Below, piece after piece: positions 57,746-64,000 of a stretch of DNA of 64,000 bases. Location of the stretch: NCBI GenBank assembly GCA_025330725.1, contig JAIWND010000008.1:186001-250000 (forward strand). Direction: 5' to 3'. The translations under genes and the position numbers were made by a program. The DNA comes from Chlamydoabsidia padenii. Lineage: Eukaryota; Mucoromycota; Mucoromycetes; Mucorales; Cunninghamellaceae. Position 1 is the first letter of the stretch, and every line of letters begins with the position of its first letter. The notes under the pieces were generated by a model that was not told the origin of the DNA, searched no databases, and worked only from the letters and a program-made list of their open reading frames with translations.

Positions 57746-58407
57746 ATGGTCCCTCTTAAGCAAAGGCCAACGGAGTACCAACTACCTATACCCCATGGTG
57801 ACAGCTGGTCTCAACATGAAACATCTCCTTTAATAAACACACTGTCTTTTTTACCAGGTAAACTATAAAATAAGTTTCTCCACACTAATGATATATGCTT
57901 TGTTTATAAATGATAATCCTTCAGGTCTATTGTTAGTCGCATCGATCTTGCCACTGCCGTGGTTATGCTTGACTTTGATGAAATCACCACAATTGTATGA
58001 TAATCTGATCCATAAACATTATTTGTATAATAGGACGGGATATCAACTCAAACGGATGTATGCATGATCAAACTAAAAAGTAGAAGAATGAGAATACATC
58101 TCCATCAACACTATGGCTGTAGGTAAAACATCAAGTTACAGGTAACACGATAATCTTTATTGGAATGCATATCCATGCGGATATGACCTCATCTGTCGGG
58201 TAATCACAACAGTAATGATATGATCATAGGATGGGAGACTATCTTACTTTATACTCCTATCATCATCTGGTTATATTTTAGGTCAGACACCTTCATTTAC
58301 CCGCGCACTGACCTTCTCTACATGGTGGTAAGTAGAAAAAATCAATTTTATGAATGTCCAAAAAGTACTAACTGTTCTTATATAAAAATATATCATAGTT
58401 ACTGTAA
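57746..58407 (+). CDS. small two-span membrane protein, unknown
   Basis: Best model: exons 57746-57857, 57925-58057, 58213-58327, 58399-58407, 122 residues. A polar N-terminus (MVPLKQRPTEYQLPIPHGDS) precedes membrane segment one (GLLLVASILPLPWLCLTLM), a loop with YLYNRTGYQLKR, and membrane segment two (GWETILLYTPIIIWLYF) followed by RSDTFIYPRTDLLYMV. The end of exon 2 could also be at an earlier phase-2 donor, and the last exon (LL, stop) is only nine bases, so both are uncertain. It is divergent from CSN2, 259 bases between ATGs. I do not recognise the family; ER or mitochondrial location is possible. Confidence 0.5.
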
Positions 58408-58805
58408 CATCTCATTGGGACACATCAAAAGGAACCCTCTATCACTTTTACCAATTAACTCCTGTTTTTACCTAGATGTTACTCAACCACTCCCTCCCCC
58501 CTTCTCCTTGACACAATTAAATTAGTATCATTCCCCCCTTTAATCAATAAAGCTAATCTAATAAAAGGATTTGTTGGTGATGATATATCATATGCATTGT
58601 GTGTTAAAATGATGTCATTGGATGCCTTTTTGGTAATTTCTGTGCCCGCCTATTGAAAGGTAGTTGATTTTCTTATTTTTATTTTTTTTATTTTTTGACG
58701 TTCCGGCTCTCTTTCACTTTTTCTTCTTCTCCCCCCCCCCTCTTCTTCTTCTTCTTTTATTTCTACTTCTCTTTCCCCACACACCTTGACATTATAATTA
58801 CATTT
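58408..58805 (+). other. spacer before the MFS gene
   Basis: AT-rich then C/T-rich leader, with poly-C at about 58731-58740 and a (CTT)n run at 58742-58757. No gene seen. Confidence 0.5.
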
Positions 58806-60718
58806 ATGGGAAAACCCTATGTTTTACCCAAACTCCTTTACGTGAGCCTATACAGTCTTTATGGCTCCGCTATAGCCTACTTGGCGATCTTTTACGACGA
58901 AGAATTGAAAATGGCGCCTCAAGAAATTGGTTTACTGTTGGCGACACCCTATTTTGTACAGGTAACGAACTATTATTATTGAAATGTCTAATGTTAACAC
59001 TTTTTTATGTATATATAGATCATATCGTCCCCACTTTGGACCATGGTGGCTGACAGGAATACAAGATCCCAGGGTCGTTTAATGGCGTTACTTGCTTTAC
59101 TTGGTAGCTCAAGTGTACTGCTGCTTTTGCCTTTGACGAAACAAGTGGGTGTTGGCTCTTTTCCTATCTTTTGGTCTGCCATGGTCCTGGCTCTCATGTT
59201 CTCCTTTTTTGGGTCACCATTGGTTGCCTTGGTGGACAGCTCGGTGTTGAAAATCTTGGGTGATGAAAAGATCTTGTATGGTAAGTCTAGAATGAGCCTA
59301 TGGGTACACATAAACTTACTTAACTTTATATAAATAGGAAATCAACGACTCTGGGGATCGATTTCTAATGGTATTTGTATATTTGTGGTGGGTATGATGA
59401 TCAGCAGTACTGGCGTACGATCTTCCTTTTATCTCTTTGGCGCGGGCACAGTATGTTTGATTACATGTTGTCTATTGACACGATTCGATAATGGCGGCGA
59501 ACAAGACACTATCACTGAAGAACAACAAACGCTAATCAACAAATCTGAAGTCCGAGGGAATTATGCTTATAATCCACAACCACAACACCAACAACAAGAA
59601 TCAAGCAACTATATGGATGATGATCGACAATCAAGACGATCCTCTATTATCACTAACAATACAGGCTACGTACCTCCTCCCTTCTTTGGGCAAACTCTAC
59701 CATCTGATCATTCCGGCATCTGGCGTCGTGATAGTGTGACAAGTCATGCAAATACTTTATACCTAGATGATGAAGAAAGTCGACGATACCACCAATTGTT
59801 ACAAACCATCACGTCATCCACCACCTATGCTGCTATGAATACCCAACTCGAAGCCAACCAAGTCATGTCGAATTTACCACAGGATGAATACCCTTCCATC
59901 GGTTTGGCTCTCTCTCACATACCTACTGTCGAAGCATCACTTGCTGCTTTTTCTTTGGTCGGTCAACAAACACCCGATGGTCTCAATCTCTCAATTGAAA
60001 AATCATCATTAAAGTCATTGCGTGTCCAAACATTCCTCTTGATGGTCCTTCTTTTTGGTCTGGCATACTCCATGATTGGTCAATTCTTGTTTTTGATCTA
60101 CAGAAATGATCTCGGAATGAATCCTTCTTACATGGGACTGACAGGTCCTCTGGCTGGTTTCGCTGAAGTCATAACTTTTTGGTTGTCGAAAAAGGTAGGT
60201 ATGAATAGAGGGGGGGGGGAGTCGACTAGGTATGCTAATTCTTTCTTTTTTTTCTTTTTAGCTTTTTGATACTTATAGTGTCACTACACTGACTACGGCG
60301 GCACACTTGTTGTATGTTTTTAGAAACTTGGTGTTCATGACATTGAAACGTGATGATATAACCTCCATCATCATTGCTTTGGGGTTACAAATAATTAACG
60401 GTAAGGAAAAACAATCAGGAATGAACAACTATTAAACACTTTACCCCCTTTTTTATACAATGTGCAGGTTTCTGTTATGCAATGATGTGGTCTACTGCTG
60501 TGGCTGAAGTGGATACATTCTTCCCCGAAGAACAACGCGCGATGGCTCAAGGTATATTGGCTGCTTTATTCTCTGGTCTGGGCTATGGATTGGGATGTAT
60601 TATCAGTGGTGTCATTTATGATCAATACGGAAGTCAATGTCTACTCGGCGCTTCGTCTTGTATTGCTATGTTTGGTCTTGGTATTTTCCTCATTGGGCGT
60701 TTAGATCTCGGACACTGA
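58806..60718 (+). CDS. MFS_1-like membrane transporter
   Basis: Five exons (58806-58961, 59019-59280, 59338-60194, 60262-60400, 60468-60718) encode 554 residues. The start MGKPYVLPKLLYVSLYSLYG, then APQEIGLLLATPYFVQIISS, PLWTMVADR (the DxxxR loop), GNQRLWGSISNG and a C-terminal half beginning QTFLLMVLLFGLAYSMIGQF with GLTGPLAGFAEVITFWLSKK, GFCYAMMWSTAVAEVD and GLGYGLGCIISGVIYD fit the MFS_1_like group related to LacY-type and MFSD6 proteins. About 145 polar residues (rich in Gln, Ser, Asn, Asp) separate the two six-helix halves, longer than usual. Substrate cannot be told; nothing next to it hints at one. Confidence 0.83.
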
Positions 60719-61050
60719 CAGCACTAGTAAAACACGCACACACCCTCTAGTAATACTTTATAGCAAATGTAGTTTAGCAAAATGATAGGTTGGTTTTTAA
60801 TTATTTAATTGATAATAAATGTGTTTATTTATGCTTCCTCCAACTCACTGGTAATGAATATCTTGCCTCCTTGTCCTAATGTTGTTTGTTGTTACTGTAT
60901 TTTCACCAGCGGGCATTGCATTTCGTTTCAGTTTCAAATAAAATGCCGCATCATCGGGATTTGAATTTATAGTCCCCTCTTTTTTTTTTTCTTTTTTTTT
61001 TTTTGGGTCTCTCTTCTTCTTCTTCTCTTTACTCCAAGTCCATTGTCAAT
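60719..61050. other. spacer with F-box gene promoter
   Basis: MFS 3' flank (AATAAA region near 60813) and the promoter motif at 60955-60966, then T-rich leader. Confidence 0.5.
60955..60966 (+). promoter_or_regulatory. proximal promoter motif of the F-box gene
   Basis: TCGGGATTTGAA, 85 to 96 bases upstream of the ATG at 61051. Confidence 0.45.
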
Positions 61051-62418
61051 ATGGTTATAGACGATGACTTTCTTGATGGCTTCCAAACAATGACTTCAGC
61101 TGTTCGGCAGTTTCCTTCTATGGAACTCAAAGACATCAAGGTAATAAAGAATAACAGGAGCAGAAAAGAAAAAGAAAAAAAAAGAAGAGTTATGAACGCC
61201 AATCTGATAAAGTCAATTACTTGCTATCTTTTAGGGAAACAAGGTGGATATTAAAAAACTTGCTCATGACTATCGTCTCATTCTCATCACACTCAAAAAT
61301 GCCTCGTGCATGGTCTGTCCTCAACTCTTACATATTCTCAACTTGTATGGCTTGGATCCCACTTGCACCACTTATCAAGATCCTTTTACTCTGGAAGAAA
61401 TGGAGATTGATGAACCAACAAAAAAGGCAAGCAAAGAAAAAATAAACAGTGATATCCAATAAAAAGCATATTACTTACACATTCTTTTTTACTATTATTA
61501 TTGGGGGTGCATAAATAGTTCTTTCGACTGATATTACTACAAGATGCTTATTTTGTGGTACTCTGTCCTGGTGAACCCGCGGAGGTGGCTGACATTCAAT
61601 ACAAGACCCATTTTCAGTATCCATTTATTGCCGGGGACCAAGCGCTGTCATTGGGAAAAGCGTTGAAAATGAACATGTCTGACCAAGATCTATGGCCAGC
61701 GACAATGGAGGTAACCAAGGACGATCTCGATGTATCACCTATCTATATTGGCCGTGGTCCTGGCAACTACTATCACAAGTACCTTTTGAAACTCTTGGTC
61801 AGGGAACGCGGGAAATGTGAAATGAAAGGTGTGTTGGCGATGCGCGAAGCTTACGATACATTAGATCGACTGAAACGGAAAATCATCAAATGCGAACAAA
61901 AATCATTGGCGACATGGATCCTGACCACAACAACAAGGATCAAACCACAAGTCAATAGTACAGATATCACCACATCATCATCATCATCTCCAAGTCTTCC
62001 CCCGGAATTGCTAGAACACATACTGTCTTTTATCGAAGATACGGCACCTTTGGTCAGTATCACTCGGGTATCACGACTATACTTTATCACGGTATGCAAC
62101 ATTCTCATACATAGGTTACGGACAAGGATGGAACGATTACGGCGGGCTTTACCTTTGGGTGACGACGGGCAGTGTTTGACGGAGGAGACCGATGTCTTTA
62201 ACAAGTTTGTCAATAGATGGGGTGATAACGGTCAAGGGGTCGGGTTCCGGGATTTGGAACAAAGGCTGGATGATTTGTTGGTACTGGTGATTGATATTGG
62301 TAAATGGACAAGGTGTTGGTCTCCGCGGCGGAAAATCATGTCGGATCGCACATCCATGCCTCATTTACGTAGGATGCGGATCCCTCTTGATGATGGTGGT
62401 TTGGCTAGATTGGTGTAG
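61051..62418 (+). CDS. F-box protein, substrate unknown
   Basis: Three exons (61051-61140, 61235-61426, 61519-62418) encode 393 residues. The first 95 residues are helical and acidic (DDDFLDGFQTMTSAVRQF, LILITLKNASCMVCPQLLHI), then a domain with VVLCPGEPAEVADIQYKTHF and YIGRGPGNYYHKYLLKLLVR that I cannot name, then an F-box at about 254-290 (SLPPELLEHILSFIEDTAPL, SITRVSRLYFITVCN). F-box proteins recruit targets to SCF ubiquitin ligases through Skp1; the F-box sits unusually near the middle with no LRR or WD repeats after it. Intron 2 is GC-AG (GCAAGC). CSN2, which acts on SCF, is 4 kb away, probably by chance. Confidence 0.78.
61427..61518 (+). other. GC-AG intron in the F-box gene
   Basis: The frame requires a phase 0 junction AAG|GCAAGC ... 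ATAAATAG|TTC. No GT in the region gives phase 0. Confidence 0.78.
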
Positions 62419-62516
62419 AATTAGTTACCTCCCTTATATATTGAAGTTTTTATCAAATAAAATAATATGGTTGTTTGTATTGAACGATATGGACTCTTGG
62501 TGGTTGGACAGGGCAG

Positions 62517-62529
62517 GCGGGATTTTAAA
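62517..62529 (+). promoter_or_regulatory. proximal promoter motif of MAP1
   Basis: GCGGGATTTTAAA, 84 to 96 bases upstream of the ATG at 62613. Confidence 0.5.
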
Positions 62530-62612
62530 TTATTTCCTGAAAAAGTCTCAGGCCCCCTTTTTTTTTTTTGAACTCTCTCTTTCTTCTAATTAATTGTCTT
62601 TACTAGTATCCT

Positions 62613-64000
62613 ATGGCTGTCTTTACAAATCAAGTATGCCAATCCACCAGTTGCGACAAACCAGCGACCCTTCAATGTCCCACTTGTCTCAAGCTAAAGA
62701 TTGAAGGCTCCTTTTTTTGCTCGCAAGAATGCTTCAAAAAGAACTGGGTACGAACTAATTAATTATTACCGCAGTATACCTTGACTAACCACCTTCCTTC
62801 CTTTATAGGGTACACATAAAGCGATACATAAAACCAAGATACAAAGTAAGTAATGTAACCCCCCCCAGTAATCGTACCAACTAGACCCTCTTCCTTTTCT
62901 ATAGGTGAACCACACGATCCATTCCCATCCTACTCATATACAGGCGACATTCGTCCAGTCTATCCATTATCAACTACTCGTCCAGTCCCAGAAGAAATTG
63001 AACGACGTAAGTCCAATTGACTGCCTGTCTCTATTACATACTAACTCGACTTTTAAAATATTTTACCTGGAAGCTGATTATGCTATGACTAGTATCCCTG
63101 TCTCTGAAGAACGGGTGCGCGGTGGGGCTATCAAGGTACTCAATGAAAAGGAAATCCAGGGCATGCGAAAGGTTTGCAAACTTGGTCGTGAAATTTTGAA
63201 TATTGGAGCTGCCGCCATTCGACCTGGCATAACCACTGATGAAATAGGTAATACAGATCGTTCATGCCATTTATAACTTACATATATTACTTATTAATAG
63301 ATCGTATCATCCATGAAGCCACCATTGAACGTGGTGCTTATCCTTCTACTCTGAACTATTACCGATTCCCAAAATCTCTGTGCACGTAAGTCTGGTGACA
63401 TGAATAACAAGAACTGTCGTTTTAATCCACTTGATAGGTCTGTCAATGAAGTGATCTGTCATGGGATTCCTGATCAAAGACCACTCAAAGATGGTGATAT
63501 TGTGAATCTGGATGTATCATGCTACTATGGTGGATTCCACAGTGATTTGAATGAAACTTATTTGGTGGGCAACGTAGATGAAAAGGGTCGACATTTGGTG
63601 AAAACGGCAAAAGAATGTCTAGAAAAGGCAATTGCAATAGGTAACGAACCAGAAAAGATAAAACGAATGAATTCACTTTACGTTTGTTTGTTTTTTGTCC
63701 TAGTCAAACCTGGTGTACGATACCGCGACTTTGGCAAGATAATTGAAAACCATGCAAGAAAGAATGGATTCTCAGTGGTACGATCCTTCTGTGGTCATGG
63801 CATCAACCAATTATTCCACTGCTCCCCTGATGTCCCTCATTATGCAAGCAAGTTGAATACTTTTTACAGAATAGTATGTATACTGATCTATCATTTTAAC
63901 TAGATAACAAGGCGATCGGGATCATGAAACCGGGCCATGTCTTTACTATTGAACCCATGATATGTGAAGGGACGTGGATGGATCAACTATGGTAAGAAAA
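62613..64000 (+). CDS. MAP1: methionine aminopeptidase 1, 3' end beyond window
   Basis: Eight exons visible (62613-62747, 62809-62845, 62905-63006, 63073-63247, 63301-63385, 63438-63640, 63704-63847, 63904-63991), ending in a donor at 63992, so the last exon(s) lie outside. The N-terminus has the ribosome-binding zinc region ([17 protein letters not shown] ... [12 protein letters not shown] ... H). The catalytic core shows [40 protein letters not shown] (two metal Asp), [20 protein letters not shown] (metal His) and [11 protein letters not shown] (metal Glu). It removes the first Met from nascent proteins co-translationally. Intron 7 is GC-AG. Missing from the window: the region with the last Glu ligand. 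Confidence 0.96.
63848..63903 (+). other. GC-AG intron in MAP1
   Basis: VPHYA joins [18 protein letters not shown] only through GCA A|GCAAGT ... AACTAG|AT AAC. The alternative GTTGAA donor gives an immediate stop. Confidence 0.85.

Noticed and set aside
1..64000. CRISPR arrays, biosynthetic cluster, rRNA or tRNA genes
   Set aside because: No spaced direct repeats, no clustered biosynthetic enzymes, and no A/B-box or rRNA core sequences were noticed; a tRNA scan was not possible.

Overview
The window looks like nuclear DNA of an early-diverging filamentous fungus, most likely Mucoromycota (Mucorales-like). The reasons are dense protein genes on both strands, many short introns of about 50 to 90 bases with GTAAGT-type donors and CTAAC/CTGAC-like branch sites, AT-rich spacers full of long poly-A/poly-T runs, and CAA/AAC/ACA-rich coding repeats. 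The species is inference; the eukaryotic fungal nature is seen directly. I traced 23 gene models exon by exon, each giving an open frame whose total length is divisible by three (the last runs off the window). No rRNA, tRNA, CRISPR array or intact transposon was recognised.

Layout. 0.6-1.7 kb: secreted acidic protein (-). 3.5-6.6 kb: succinyl-CoA ligase beta subunit LSC2 (+) and a CBP4-like complex III assembly factor (+). 7.0-13.4 kb: CCDC47 and MMS19 (both -). 14.5-16.1 kb: URC4/DUF1688 (+). 18.0-23.5 kb: a small type I membrane protein (+), a UPF0658 Golgi membrane protein (-), an ankyrin protein with a PP1-docking motif (+). 25.1-28.1 kb: UVRAG/Vps38 (-). 28.2-30.8 kb: a 240-base tandem repeat array broken by unrelated sequence. 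31.3-38.5 kb: Zn2Cys6 regulator (-), STE20-like kinase (+), membrane-anchored haem-thiolate peroxidase (-). 38.9-42.6 kb: Nma111 protease (-). 43.1-43.8 kb: a probable broken gene. 44.3-47.6 kb: nicotianamine synthase-like gene and SEC61 (both +). 48.0-50.3 kb: CCR4 (-). 51.0-55.0 kb: PPP1R37-like LRR protein and RPL36 (both +). 55.5-57.5 kb: COP9 subunit 2 (-). 57.7-64.0 kb: a small membrane protein, an MFS transporter, an F-box protein and methionine aminopeptidase 1 (all +, the last cut by the window end).

How it works together. This is mostly a housekeeping chromosome arm, not an operon-like cluster: TCA cycle, ER translocon and membrane-protein insertion (SEC61, CCDC47), Fe-S targeting (MMS19), mRNA deadenylation (CCR4), neddylation control (CSN2), autophagy/endosomal PI3K (UVRAG) and N-terminal Met removal (MAP1). 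Two unrelated genes carry a candidate PP1-docking RVxF motif. NAS is the only plausible metal-chelator gene.

Most noteworthy: six independently framed GC-AG introns (about 5% of roughly 120 introns traced); a recurring proximal promoter motif, consensus KCGGGATTTNAA, usually 70 to 125 bases upstream of start codons in either orientation; and the fact that each unit of the 240-base tandem array contains that same motif.
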